Positions 33,557-42,847 of a stretch of 64,000 nucleotides of DNA are shown in pieces; within the stretch, counting starts at the first letter, position 1; each line of letters begins with the position of its first letter. The translations under genes and the position numbers were made by a program. The stretch covers positions 53,125 to 117,124 of the forward strand of contig NZ_RQRS01000018.1 of the NCBI RefSeq assembly GCF_004335085.1. Direction: 5' to 3'. This DNA is from Pedobacter nototheniae. Its GTDB lineage: Bacteria; Bacteroidota; Bacteroidia; Sphingobacteriales; Sphingobacteriaceae. The notes beneath the pieces are model-generated. The model had not been told where the DNA came from. It saw only the letters and a program-made list of their open reading frames with translations, and ran no database searches.

Positions 33557-34633
33557 TTAAATTAAGCTTTCTTCAATAATATCTTGTAATTCTTTTTCGT
33601 GTACAGTTAATTCACTCAGCAATTTAAACTGATTTTTTGCACGATCCAAATTTTGTTCGGGATAATTTATCGGGTAATAAATACTGCCGTTTAAAAAGTC
33701 TGTTAGAAAACGTAATGCCTGCATGTAAATAATATATCGGCCTGAAAATAAAATAAGTTCTTTTTCAGTTTCAGTCAAAATACTTTTCATTTCAGATAAA
33801 TATCCCTTAACTGTGGCTTCAAAATATGGTAAACGGATTTTTATTTTACTTAAATCGGTTTCATTTTCTGAAAAAGCACAAAGATAGGTACGCATCATAT
33901 CCCCTAAATCGGAGATAAATTTGCCTGGCATAATGGTATCTAAATCTATTACGCAAATGCCTTCAAAAGTATTGGCTTTTAGCAAAACATTACTAATCTT
34001 GGTGTCGTGGTGCATAACCCGATCAGGAAAATCAGTACTATGGGCAAAGGAATTGTAATAATCTAGAATATATTTATGATCTAAAGCACTATCAATTTCT
34101 GTTTTGGCAAGTCCTTTAAGCTGTTTGCTTGTTTGATTTAAAGCGGCAGTAAATTGTTCATAACGCAAGGCTAAATCATGAAAACCAGGAATAGTAGGCT
34201 CCAGAGTTTTAGCATCAAAATGATTTAACAATCTGCTGAGTTTACCAAATTGCTTGGCGGCCTCATAAGCTTGCTTTGGATCTGTTAATACATCAAGAGA
34301 AACTGAATTTGCGACAAAAGGGAGCATACGCCAATATTCTTGGTGTACATGTGCCATTTCATCGCCGTTGATGGTGGTAACAGGTTTAATGAAAAGATAA
34401 TCTGGATAAGTTTTAGCCAGATAATCAGCTATTGCCTTTAAATTATTAGCAATTGCATTTGGGTTTTTGAAAACGTCGGTATTGATATTTTGTAAAATGT
34501 ACTTTTGTTCGCCAGTTAATGGAGAAAGCAAATAAGTTCGGTTAATTAATCCCGAACCTATTTGTTTAATATTTACATTTTCTTTAGTATAACCGTAGGC
34601 TTTTAAAACTTCGGAATCTAAATTTAACTCCAT
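33557..34633 (-). CDS. phosphotransferase, aminoglycoside kinase fold, N-acetylhexosamine 1-kinase-like
   Basis: A 358-residue kinase of the APH/choline kinase fold. The N lobe is LKAYGYTKENVNIKQIGSGLINRTYLL, the catalytic loop VMHHDTKISNVLL gives the essential Asp, and CVIDLDTIMPGKFISDLGDMMRT is the magnesium-binding DxD region. The middle segment resembles NahK sugar 1-kinases. The ATG at 34633 is preferred over one at 34678, which would overlap the upstream gene by 55 nt. It overlaps the nucleotidyltransferase by 10 nt. Together they could make a nucleotide sugar from a salvaged amino sugar, as AmgK/MurU do; this is inference. Confidence 0.72.
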   Translation of the reverse strand: MELNLDSEVLKAYGYTKENVNIKQIGSGLINRTYLLSPLTGEQKYILQNINTDVFKNPNAIANNLKAIADYLAKTYPDYLFIKPVTTINGDEMAHVHQEYWRMLPFVANSVSLDVLTDPKQAYEAAKQFGKLSRLLNHFDAKTLEPTIPGFHDLALRYEQFTAALNQTSKQLKGLAKTEIDSALDHKYILDYYNSFAHSTDFPDRVMHHDTKISNVLLKANTFEGICVIDLDTIMPGKFISDLGDMMRTYLCAFSENETDLSKIKIRLPYFEATVKGYLSEMKSILTETEKELILFSGRYIIYMQALRFLTDFLNGSIYYPINYPEQNLDRAKNQFKLLSELTVHEKELQDIIEESLI

Positions 34634-35523
34634 AGTTTTTCCGGGTATGATCCGTTTTTCACCAATTGATCTATACAATCCTGAACAAAAGGCTTATCTT
34701 CTTTATAGGTTACACCAAACCATTGGTTTGATGTTGGTACTACTTTAAAGGTAGCAGTATTGCTTTTAACCAGGTTTTCGCCAATTAAAGGAATAAAAAA
34801 TTCTGCTTTAGGTTTATCTTTATTTGCCATTGCAAATTCTCTGAATAAATCTTCAGTAATTTTGAAAACCGCAGGTGTAAAGCCCCAAAAATTCATGGAT
34901 ACTGGTGTATCAAAGCTCAAAGGATATTGCTTATCATCTTCTTCAAAAACAATAGTTTCGCCCTGTTGGAAAACTTTAGTACGTTCTATAATTTCTTCCA
35001 AATTACCTGCATCATCCACTTTACAAACTCCACGAGAAACTGCTCCAAACTCAGATAATGTTTTTCCAATTTCGTAGCCAATAATAGAATAGTTGCTATC
35101 TGTAGCTTCGGTAGTTAAAAAATCCACCATTTTTTTATAAGCGTCAAAGCCATAAAAATCATCTGCATTAATTACGCAGAATGGTTCTTTAATGGCATTT
35201 CTACCTGATAATATAGCATGTGCAGTGCCCCAAGGCTTTTCGCGGTAAATTTCTTCTTCTATACCGAATTGTTTTAAATCGAAGTTTTGAAAAACGTAAT
35301 CGGTTTCTATTCTGCCTTTAAGTTTAGGCTCAAAAATGGCTTTAAAGTTTTCTACAAACTCTTCTTTAATAATGAATACAACTTTTCCAAATCCGGCGTT
35401 AATTGCATCGTAAATTGAATAATCGATAATTGTTTCGCCATTCGGACCAAAACCGTCGATTTGTTTCATACTTCCGTAACGGCTGGCCATACCAGCGGCC
35501 AATATTAATAAGGTAGGTTTCAT
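34624..35523 (-). CDS. NTP-transferase family nucleotidyltransferase
   Basis: A 299-residue enzyme that would transfer a nucleotide to a sugar 1-phosphate. The N-terminal pyrophosphorylase motif is LLILAAGMASRYGSMKQIDGFGPNGETIIDYSIYDAINAGF, with a central REKPWGTAHAILSGRNAI and the metal-binding CVINADDFYG. The C-terminus lacks a left-handed beta-helix, so it is not a bifunctional GlmU. Its end overlaps the kinase gene, implying linked expression. Substrate unknown; a MurNAc or other hexosamine 1-phosphate is plausible. Confidence 0.78.
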   Translation of the reverse strand: MKPTLLILAAGMASRYGSMKQIDGFGPNGETIIDYSIYDAINAGFGKVVFIIKEEFVENFKAIFEPKLKGRIETDYVFQNFDLKQFGIEEEIYREKPWGTAHAILSGRNAIKEPFCVINADDFYGFDAYKKMVDFLTTEATDSNYSIIGYEIGKTLSEFGAVSRGVCKVDDAGNLEEIIERTKVFQQGETIVFEEDDKQYPLSFDTPVSMNFWGFTPAVFKITEDLFREFAMANKDKPKAEFFIPLIGENLVKSNTATFKVVPTSNQWFGVTYKEDKPFVQDCIDQLVKNGSYPEKLWS

Positions 35524-35588
35524 CTAATGTTATTGTTTTTTATTTGTAAGAGCACCCAATTTTTAAAGTATCTTAGGGTTCAATCTTG

Positions 35589-35596
35589 CAAAAGTA
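35589..35596 (-). promoter_or_regulatory. -7-like element before the nucleotidyltransferase gene
   Basis: CAAAAGTA on the plus strand reads TACTTTTG on the coding strand, an exact TAnnTTTG match 66 nt before the ATG at 35523. No -33 TTTG is present at the proper distance. Confidence 0.3.
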
Positions 35597-35622
35597 GTAA
35601 TTTACGGGTATTAAATTAATTG

Positions 35623-37194
35623 TTAAAAACCGAACAAGCCCCCGCCTTTTGTTCTGGTTTTTTTGCCTGTTAGCATTCCAAATATACCACGTACAATTTC
35701 CTTCCCAATTTGACGGGTAATTGTTGCGCCCATTACTTGTTCTACAAGGCTTTTTTCTCCGGGTTTTGGTTTGCTATCTGCTTCTGCTTGCTTTTGGGCT
35801 TCTGCTTCCTGTTTTTGTTGTTCTGCAGCAGCAGTTTGCTCATTTATACGTTTGGTTAATATTTCGTAGGCACTTTCTGGGTCAATAGCATCTTTGTATT
35901 TAGCATACATTGGACTTCCTGTTACCAGTTTATCAAAATCTGCGGCCGTAAGTGGTCCCATTACTGATCGTGGCGGTGTAAGCATAGTTGCCGAAACCTC
36001 AGTAGGGATTCCTTTTTCGTTTAGTACGGTTATTAATGCCTGCCCTGTTCCTAAAGAAGTTAATACTTTATCTATTTCGTAAAATTCTGATTTAGGATAT
36101 GTATTAACGGTTTTCTTTAAAGCATCTACGTCATTAGGTGTAAAGGCTCTTAAAGCATGTTGTACCCGATTTCCTAATTGAGCCAAAACACTTTCAGGAA
36201 CATCTGTAGGAGATTGTGTGCAAAAGAATACGCCAACACCTTTAGAACGGATTAACCTTATAATTGTTTCAATTTGTTCTAAGAATGCTTTTGATGAATT
36301 CTTAAATAGCAAGTGGGCTTCATCAAAGAAGAAAACCAATTTAGGTTTATCTAGATCACCAACTTCCGGCAGGGTATTAAATAATTCTGCCAAAAGACTT
36401 AATAAAAATGTTGAGTATAGAACTGGTTGGTTTTGTACATCGGCAATATTTAAAAGGCTGATGATTCCTTTTCCATCAACACGTTCAAATAAATCTTCGG
36501 TATCAAAAGATTTTTCGCCAAACATACCACCTAAACCTTGTTGCTCAATGGCTACAATTTTTCTGAGCATGGTGCCAGATGTAGCCGTAGAAATGCTTCC
36601 ATAACTGCTTTTAATCTCCGCAGCGCCTGGTCCTTCAGAAAGGTAAGAGACTAATTTTTTTAAATCATTTAAATCGATAATTGGCATTTTGTTATCGTCG
36701 GCATATTTAAAAATAACCGCCATAACACCCGCTTGAGTATCGTTTAAATCTAAAACTTTTGATAATAAAGTAGGACCAAATTCAAGAACCGTTGCCCTCA
36801 TTTGGGCACCTAATTTTCCTGATAGTGAATAAACTTCTACCGGAAAGCCAGATGGAGTAAAGGTTTTATTAAGTTGTTGCGCTCTTTCTTCTATTTTTGG
36901 GTTTATCCCGCCGGGTTGATTTAAGCCTGATAAATCACCTTTAACATCAAGCATGAAAACGGGTACACCTGCATCAGATAATTGTTCGCTTAAAAGTTGC
37001 AAAGTACGGGTTTTACCTGTACCAGTAGCACCAGCAACAAGGCCATGCCTGTTCATCATTTTTAATGATAGATTTACTTCAGCTTCGCCATACACCTGTC
37101 CGTCTAGCATACCTGCTCCCAAATAAATATAAGAGCCTGTAGGGGAGTAGGATGATTTAATTTTTTCGATGAATTTAGCAGATAAATCGCTCAT
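35623..37194 (-). CDS. HerA-like / DUF853 ATPase
   Basis: A 523-residue P-loop ATPase of the HerA/FtsK superfamily, DUF853 type (YjgR-like). The Walker A motif GATGTGKT is at residues 55-62, a Walker B-like KLVFFFDEAHLLFKNSS follows, and RLIRSKGVGVFFCTQSPTDVPESVLAQLGNRVQHALRAFTP is a family signature. Near the C-terminus there is a Gln/Glu/Ala-rich coiled-coil stretch (about 445-480). The physiological role in the family is not established. No NurA-like nuclease lies adjacent. cbpM lies 96 nt upstream. Confidence 0.85.
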   Translation of the reverse strand: MSDLSAKFIEKIKSSYSPTGSYIYLGAGMLDGQVYGEAEVNLSLKMMNRHGLVAGATGTGKTRTLQLLSEQLSDAGVPVFMLDVKGDLSGLNQPGGINPKIEERAQQLNKTFTPSGFPVEVYSLSGKLGAQMRATVLEFGPTLLSKVLDLNDTQAGVMAVIFKYADDNKMPIIDLNDLKKLVSYLSEGPGAAEIKSSYGSISTATSGTMLRKIVAIEQQGLGGMFGEKSFDTEDLFERVDGKGIISLLNIADVQNQPVLYSTFLLSLLAELFNTLPEVGDLDKPKLVFFFDEAHLLFKNSSKAFLEQIETIIRLIRSKGVGVFFCTQSPTDVPESVLAQLGNRVQHALRAFTPNDVDALKKTVNTYPKSEFYEIDKVLTSLGTGQALITVLNEKGIPTEVSATMLTPPRSVMGPLTAADFDKLVTGSPMYAKYKDAIDPESAYEILTKRINEQTAAAEQQKQEAEAQKQAEADSKPKPGEKSLVEQVMGATITRQIGKEIVRGIFGMLTGKKTRTKGGGLFGF

Positions 37195-37290
37195 GTTTTT
37201 TATTTTAGGTCGTCCAATTTAAGAAACTAATTTTAAAAAGATTGAGTTTTTAAAATTAGTTTTCTACTAAATATTTGGACAAACGATTGA

Positions 37291-37593
37291 TTAATGTAAG
37301 TAGAAATGTTTGTAGTAATTAATTTCGTTTTTAAGGGTCGTTATTTCCTTTTGCATATTTTGCATTTGCTCCAATAAATGGGAAACTGCGTGTAAGCCTT
37401 CTAAGTTAATTTCTAACTCTTGATGTAAACGAATGTAGTGTTCTAACTTGGCCAATTCTTCAGGGTCAAGAAAAACTGTTTTTTTTATGATTGTAGTTTG
37501 GATTAAACCATACTCTTCTAAAGATTGAACAAATTTTATTTCTATTTTATGAAATATGCAAATGTCCTCTATCGATATTAGATTACTTTTCAT
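37291..37593 (-). CDS. cbpM: chaperone modulator CbpM-like protein
   Basis: A 100-residue MerR-like small protein that in E. coli inhibits the J-domain protein CbpA. The sequence has the short HTH-like ISIEDICIFHKIEIKFVQSLEEYGLIQT start and a C-terminal heptad-like helix (LHAVSHLLEQMQNMQKEITTLKNEI). It starts 3 nt after the stop of the cbpA homologue, the conserved partner arrangement. Confidence 0.82.
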   Translation of the reverse strand: MKSNLISIEDICIFHKIEIKFVQSLEEYGLIQTTIIKKTVFLDPEELAKLEHYIRLHQELEINLEGLHAVSHLLEQMQNMQKEITTLKNEINYYKHFYLH

Positions 37594-37596
37594 AGC

Positions 37597-38490
37597 CTAG
37601 AGTTTAGAAAGTTTTTCAAATAATTCTTTTTGCTCGGTATTAAGGTTTGTAGGCAATTTAACTTGCCATTTAATGTATAAATCACCAAATTGATTCTCTT
37701 TTTTATAAACAGCAAAACCTTTACCTTTTAGCCTTAATGTAGTATCGGGCTGTGTTTCTGGTGCAATTTTTAATTTAACTTTTCCTGTTAAGGTTTCTAC
37801 TATTTTTTCGCCACCAAGCAAAGCCGTATATAAATCAATATCCTCCTGAATGTAAATATCATTGCCTTTACGTTTATACCTAGGGTCTTCACTTATTTTA
37901 AAGGTGATGTATAAATCTCCCGGAGGACCTCCATTGGCACCTGCAGAACCATAGCCAGAAAGTTTTATTTTTTGTCCATTTTCTACACCTGCTGGTATGG
38001 TAATACGTACTTGCTTGCCGTTTACCGTTAGTGTTTGTTTATGAGTAGTATAGGCATCTAAAAGATTTAGTTGTAACTCTGCATTATAATCTTGCCCTTT
38101 AAAAGGAGATTGTCTGCTGCTTCTACCACCGCCACCAAACATAGAAGAAAAGAAATCCGAAAAATCGTCTCCACCATAACCTCCAGCATAACTGGAGTAG
38201 CCACTATTGCCTCCTTGTGATTGATATTGCCTTTGCTGCTGTTGCTGGGCTTCGTACTGATCGGCATGCTGCCAGTCTTTACCGTATTTATCGTATTTTT
38301 TTCTTTTTTCGGGATCGCTTAAAACTTCATTGGCTTCATTAATTTGCTGAAATTTTTTATTTGCTTCCTCACTTCCTGGATTTAAATCAGGATGGTTTTT
38401 GCGGGCTTGCTTTCTGTAGGCCTTTTTAATTTCATCAGCTGAAGCATTTTTATTTATATCTAGAATTTTATAATAGTCTACGTACTCCAT
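37597..38490 (-). CDS. cbpA: J-domain co-chaperone, CbpA-like
   Basis: A 297-residue DnaJ homologue without a zinc finger. The J domain (about 4-70) has the HPD motif at 33-35, then a Gln/Gly/Ser-rich linker (about 78-125) with [12 protein letters not shown], and two C-terminal substrate-binding subdomains including [24 protein letters not shown]. The absence of the Cys-rich domain separates it from DnaJ and supports CbpA. It is followed by cbpM in the same unit and probably works with DnaK. Confidence 0.88.
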   Translation of the reverse strand: MEYVDYYKILDINKNASADEIKKAYRKQARKNHPDLNPGSEEANKKFQQINEANEVLSDPEKRKKYDKYGKDWQHADQYEAQQQQQRQYQSQGGNSGYSSYAGGYGGDDFSDFFSSMFGGGGRSSRQSPFKGQDYNAELQLNLLDAYTTHKQTLTVNGKQVRITIPAGVENGQKIKLSGYGSAGANGGPPGDLYITFKISEDPRYKRKGNDIYIQEDIDLYTALLGGEKIVETLTGKVKLKIAPETQPDTTLRLKGKGFAVYKKENQFGDLYIKWQVKLPTNLNTEQKELFEKLSKL

Positions 38491-38589
38491 AACAGCTTAA
38501 CAAATAAGTTGGATTTATGTTCAATTTGCTGGAATAAATGTAGGCAAAAAAATAGATGCGCAATAACTGCTGATGGAATTTTAAGCATA

Positions 38590-38614
38590 CAAAAAATGCC
38601 CCAATGTGGGGCAT
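38590..38614 (-). terminator. terminator of the S9 peptidase gene
   Basis: ATGCCCCA pairs with TGGGGCAT around ATG (38596-38614), and on the minus strand it is followed by a T run (38595-38590). It lies 23 nt past the stop of the S9 peptidase. Confidence 0.85.
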
Positions 38615-38636
38615 CTTAATTTGTATCAGGGATGTG

Positions 38637-41054
38637 TTATTTTTTATTTTTCACATACTTTTCAAGCCATTGATCTTGCTCCCAAAGCATATGTAAAAGG
38701 TTTTCTTTACCACGGTAACTGTGTGCTTCGTATGGTAAAAATACAAATCGGGTTGTACCGCCAGCACCTTTAATGGCATTAAATAAGCGTTCGCTATTGA
38801 TAGGGAAAGTACCTGGATTATCGTCACTATCGCCATGAATTAAAAGAAGTGGTGTTTTAATTTTATCAGCGTAACTAAATGGACTCATTTCATAATACAA
38901 CTGAGGAACTTGCCAGTATGTACGTTCTTCATTTTGGAAACCGAAAGGCGTTAAGGTTCTGTTGTATGCACCACTGCGGGCAATGCCTGCGGCAAAAAGA
39001 TTGGTGTGTGCTAAAAGGTTAGCCGTCATAAATGCACCATAACTGTGGCCACCTACTGCCATACGTTTTTTGTCGCCAACGCCTAAATCAGACAGTTTAT
39101 TAATGGCTGCCTCTGCATTTAATTGCAACTGATCTACAAAAGTATCGTTAGGTTTTTTTCCATCTTTAGCTACTATCGGCATTTCAGCATTATCTAAAAC
39201 GGCATATCCACGAGTTACCCAAAATATTGGCGAAGCCCAGCTAATGGTTGTAAACTTATCTTTCGATCCACGAATTTGTGCAGCATCAGCAGCTGAATTA
39301 AATTCGCGTGGATAAGCCCAAATTAAAGTTGGCAAAGGACCATCTTTATCTTTGTTATAACCTTTTGGTAAATATAAATCGCCAGTTAAATCTACTCCAT
39401 CAGCACGCTTGTAAGAAATTTTCTCTTTTGTAATGCCTTCTAACGATGGATAAGGATTTTTGAAATCAGTAATTGGACGATCAGCTACTCTTAAAATTAA
39501 GTTTTTAATATAGTAGTTTGGAACTAGTTTCTGGCTTTCTTTGCGGGTAAGTAATACCAATTTATCAGGATCAATAACATCAGTTACATACTCATATGTA
39601 CCCTCGGCACTGCGCCAAATAATTTCATTTTTCTTTGTTGATAGATCAAATTTCGCAAGAAAAGGCAAATCACCTTTTTCTGATGATCCTACTGGATTAT
39701 TCATTAATAACTTGGTGCCATTATCTACCGTATGGATTACTTGGCGCCCATATTTATTTTTAGTTGTAACCGGAGATCCTGGGTTTCCGTATGCATCAGT
39801 TTGGTTGCGGCTATATAATTCTTCTACAGCACCAGTTGTTGGGTTGTAGCGGCTTATTTTACTGGTTTGTTTGCTACGTAAGCCTTCAGAGATTAAGGCT
39901 AAATTGGCATCACCCCATTGTACACCACGATAACGGGTTTCAGTTTTAAATAATTCTTTTTCATTTCCAGTAAAAGGCGCACTTAAAGCGTAAACTGCAT
40001 CATGAAAGGGCACATTTTTTTTAATTAAACCGCTATCTAAAGGTTTAGCCCAAGTTATGGTTGCAGGTTCATCATCACGCCAGTCGAAACTGCGAGGAAT
40101 ATTTTGTGTATTATCATAACCAGAAGGCGTGCCTTCTGATGATGGAAGTTCTGCAAGTACTTTTACCTTTTTGCCATTTAAATCCGTAATACTTACTGTA
40201 GAAGGAAAGCCCCCAGCAGATACCAAGTAAGAAAATGGCTTGCGGATGGTTTCTATCATCATATAATTTTTATCTGGCGATAGGCTCACCGAGCCATAAA
40301 TTGCAGGTTTGCCAATTGGGGTTTCTACGCCAGCGGTATTTTTTACCAGTTGCGAAGTGCCGAAAAATTCAAACAACTGCTCGTCATAGGGCGATTTTAT
40401 TAAATCCTGATAAGTTGGGCTAGGGGCTGCCTTACCTAAATTTTGTTGAATAGTTGGGCCCTTAGGCATTAAAGGTTTTGCAGGTGCTGCACTTGCAGGT
40501 TTGGTTACAGCACGATAAATTACAGTTTGATCGTTTAACCAGGTTACTCCGCTTCCTAAAATTACGTTTAAAAAAGCTTTGTTAACTTTTGTAGCTTTTT
40601 TTGAGGCTAAATCAATAATATATAAATCAACACCTTTTTGGGTAGTATTGGTAAAAGCTATTTTACTTTGTGATGGATTCCAGCTAATATTACCTGCATA
40701 AAGTGGTGCCGGTAAGCCAGTAACAGGAAATGTTTGATTGGTTTTAATATTTTTCAGACTAAAATTATTAATATAAGTCTGCCTGCTTGGTGCATAATTA
40801 TTAGGGTTAAGCCTTAAACCAGCAATACGATATTCTGGCATGGCTAATTCTTCCACTGAAGGGTAAGAATTACGCTCACTAAATAAAATCCACTCTGCTT
40901 TACCATCAATGCTAACACCTGGGGTTGGTTTCGCAAGTAATAAATCAGCAATTTCTTTGGGTGGCGTTTGATAGCTAACGGCATCTTGGGCGGCAGCATT
41001 TAATGCGATGCAAGAGCCTGCTATTAAAAAATAGAGGTGTAATCTTTTAATCAT
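38637..41054 (-). CDS. secreted S9 family prolyl oligopeptidase-type peptidase (glutamyl endopeptidase-like)
   Basis: An 805-residue exported serine peptidase. A signal peptide (MIKRLHLYFLIAGSCIALNAAAQ) is followed by a beta-propeller-like region beginning PPKEIADLLLAKPTPGVSIDGKAEWILFSERNSYPSVEELA, and a C-terminal alpha/beta-hydrolase domain. The catalytic Ser is in GGHSYGAFMTANLLAH (about residue 670), the Asp in LIHGDSDDNPG and the His in PYEAHSYRG. The N-terminal features fit the S9 glutamyl endopeptidase group of Bacteroidota and plastids. It is monocistronic, with its own terminator. Confidence 0.88.
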   Translation of the reverse strand: MIKRLHLYFLIAGSCIALNAAAQDAVSYQTPPKEIADLLLAKPTPGVSIDGKAEWILFSERNSYPSVEELAMPEYRIAGLRLNPNNYAPSRQTYINNFSLKNIKTNQTFPVTGLPAPLYAGNISWNPSQSKIAFTNTTQKGVDLYIIDLASKKATKVNKAFLNVILGSGVTWLNDQTVIYRAVTKPASAAPAKPLMPKGPTIQQNLGKAAPSPTYQDLIKSPYDEQLFEFFGTSQLVKNTAGVETPIGKPAIYGSVSLSPDKNYMMIETIRKPFSYLVSAGGFPSTVSITDLNGKKVKVLAELPSSEGTPSGYDNTQNIPRSFDWRDDEPATITWAKPLDSGLIKKNVPFHDAVYALSAPFTGNEKELFKTETRYRGVQWGDANLALISEGLRSKQTSKISRYNPTTGAVEELYSRNQTDAYGNPGSPVTTKNKYGRQVIHTVDNGTKLLMNNPVGSSEKGDLPFLAKFDLSTKKNEIIWRSAEGTYEYVTDVIDPDKLVLLTRKESQKLVPNYYIKNLILRVADRPITDFKNPYPSLEGITKEKISYKRADGVDLTGDLYLPKGYNKDKDGPLPTLIWAYPREFNSAADAAQIRGSKDKFTTISWASPIFWVTRGYAVLDNAEMPIVAKDGKKPNDTFVDQLQLNAEAAINKLSDLGVGDKKRMAVGGHSYGAFMTANLLAHTNLFAAGIARSGAYNRTLTPFGFQNEERTYWQVPQLYYEMSPFSYADKIKTPLLLIHGDSDDNPGTFPINSERLFNAIKGAGGTTRFVFLPYEAHSYRGKENLLHMLWEQDQWLEKYVKNKK

Positions 41055-41261
41055 TTCCGGGGTTGTTGATGTTTGGTTATCAAATATTGGAAAATTTAAT
41101 TTACTGTAGGTTAGGGTAACTGCTTATTTACATGAAGATGTAACATCAAAGATCGTATTACTTGTGCGGGATGTTGTAACTAATTTTTCTCACTTTATTC
41201 TTGATTCAATTCAAAAGGCATAATATTTGCTTTTTAATTTTTTTAATCTAAAATAATATAT

Positions 41262-41654
41262 ATGAAAAAGACCATTTTACTTTTTGTATTGCTATGTACT
41301 GCTTTTTTTTCAAAGGCAGATCAGCTCGAAGCTCTAACCCAAGCGCAAGCAGAAGCGGCGGTTGCATACCTTAAAAAAGAACCAATTGTTATTTTATGGT
41401 GCAGTTGCTGTGATAATGAAACGCCTAGAAAAATTACCGTTAACGAAGTATTTTACAAAGCAGATAGCAACGGTAAATATTATTCTGTAATATTAAAAGG
41501 TAGAGATGAAAGTGGAAAGGAAGTGGAAGAATATCTTGATTTAGCCTATGTTTTTGTGAAAAAAGGCAATAAGGCACAAAGCTTAGGTAAAGTATTAAAA
41601 TATAAATGCGACCCTTGTACAAAGCCATTTGCGTGGACTCAGGAAGGAAAGTGA
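41262..41654 (+). CDS. small secreted Cys-containing protein, unknown function
   Basis: A 130-residue protein with a signal peptide (MKKTILLFVLLCTAFFSKA). The mature part has an unusual WCSCCDNETPR cluster and a C-terminal KCDPCTKPFAW pair, so five cysteines could form disulfides or bind a metal. Otherwise it has the strand-rich pattern of a small beta protein. I do not recognise a family. Upstream, TTG (41201-41203), 18 nt, AATATTTG (41222-41229) is a near-consensus promoter. It is monocistronic, with a strong terminator. Confidence 0.75.
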   Translation: MKKTILLFVLLCTAFFSKADQLEALTQAQAEAAVAYLKKEPIVILWCSCCDNETPRKITVNEVFYKADSNGKYYSVILKGRDESGKEVEEYLDLAYVFVKKGNKAQSLGKVLKYKCDPCTKPFAWTQEGK

Positions 41655-41666
41655 TAAATTATAAAT

Positions 41667-41694
41667 AGTGAAACCCCGAAAAATTTCGGGGTTT
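41667..41694. terminator. bidirectional rho-independent terminator
   Basis: AAACCCCGAAA (41667-41677) pairs perfectly with TTTCGGGGTTT (41680-41690) and is followed by T. The A run on the other side makes it usable by the convergent nitronate monooxygenase gene too. Confidence 0.9.
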
Positions 41695-41710
41695 TTTTAT
41701 GACTTTAATT

Positions 41711-42781
41711 TTATTGCAATAAATTATTGGTTTCCATTATTAATGCTTCCATTAGATCTTTAGTTTTGGTGTATTTCAAACCTGAGTTATTTTGCCCAGA
41801 CCATAAGTTAACTAAATCTGTTTTACCTTGTTTTAAGGCAGCATTTTTTAGGGGAAGTAAAAAACGTGTTTGCAATGGAAAAGGTAATACCTCTGTATCA
41901 AAGGAAACATTTTCGGCAATGCGATTGCTAATCATTCTACCCATTCTTCCTGTCGTGGATTTAGATAAAACTGTAGGAACAACATTTTCCGAAAGGAGCA
42001 ATGATTTATGAATAGGTGAAGCGTTAGATTCATCGCAGGCCAAAAATGCGGTGCCAAGCTGAACCGCATCAGCACCCAATGTTAAGGCTGCAGCAATTCC
42101 TTTTCCGTTGGTAATCCCACCAGCAGCAATAACTGGTACTTTAATTTTTGCTTTTATTTGTTGAATCAATGCAAAAGTGCCTGTTAAAGAATCTTTTGCA
42201 GGCTTAAGAAATGAAGGTCTGTGCCCACCAGCTTCAAAACCAGCAGCAACAATGGCATTTACCTCGGCATCTTCCATTAATGCAGCCTCATCAAAAGTAG
42301 TTGCTGCACCAACAGTTTTAATACCAAGCTTGGCACATTCTTTTAGAATTTCTTTGGAAGGAAGTCCGAAAATAAAACTAAAAACAGCAGGTTTAATTTT
42401 GAAAACTGCCTCAACTTGTTGTTCAAATTTTGAAGGGATATTGGTTGATAACTCAGGGAGGGGAATATTTAATTCATCAAAATAAGGTTTAAACAGCGCC
42501 TGTACTTTAGCTAAGCTTTCTTTAGGGTAATTTATAAGGCTTTTGTCAACATCATTTACCCATAAATTAATATTAAAGGGTTTATTGGTTTTTAATTTGA
42601 TTTCTGCTCCAGTTGTTAAAATCTCTTCGGGGGTTAAAGTATAAGCCCCATAACTACCCAAACCGCCTGCATTAGATACATCTGCTAAAAGATCAATAGT
42701 AGAAAAACCTCCACCCATCGGACCCAGTAATATTGGGTATTTAATTCCAAAAAGTTTACTTATTTCAGTTTTGTGCCACAT
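41711..42781 (-). CDS. nitronate monooxygenase family FMN enzyme
   Basis: A 356-residue TIM-barrel flavoprotein. The sequence FGIKYPILLGPMGGGFSTIDLLADVSNAGGLGSYGAY near the N-terminus, EAGGHRP in the middle and VPVIAAGGITNGKGIAAALTLGADAVQLGTAFLACDES, with the FMN phosphate-binding glycines, are family signatures. It would oxidise nitronates such as propionate 3-nitronate or act on a related substrate; a general NMO/2-nitropropane dioxygenase call is safest. It is 67 nt downstream of the M42 peptidase gene in the same direction. Confidence 0.85.
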   Translation of the reverse strand: MWHKTEISKLFGIKYPILLGPMGGGFSTIDLLADVSNAGGLGSYGAYTLTPEEILTTGAEIKLKTNKPFNINLWVNDVDKSLINYPKESLAKVQALFKPYFDELNIPLPELSTNIPSKFEQQVEAVFKIKPAVFSFIFGLPSKEILKECAKLGIKTVGAATTFDEAALMEDAEVNAIVAAGFEAGGHRPSFLKPAKDSLTGTFALIQQIKAKIKVPVIAAGGITNGKGIAAALTLGADAVQLGTAFLACDESNASPIHKSLLLSENVVPTVLSKSTTGRMGRMISNRIAENVSFDTEVLPFPLQTRFLLPLKNAALKQGKTDLVNLWSGQNNSGLKYTKTKDLMEALIMETNNLLQ

Positions 42782-42847
42782 TTTGTTTGAAATTATTTTT
42801 GCCTAAAGCAGAAAGGCAACAATTTAATTGCTGCCTTTCTAATTGTT

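Noticed and set aside
34634..34678. Longer start for the kinase gene
   Set aside because: It would overlap the nucleotidyltransferase by 55 nt; the residues before MELNL do not fit the kinase N-lobe.
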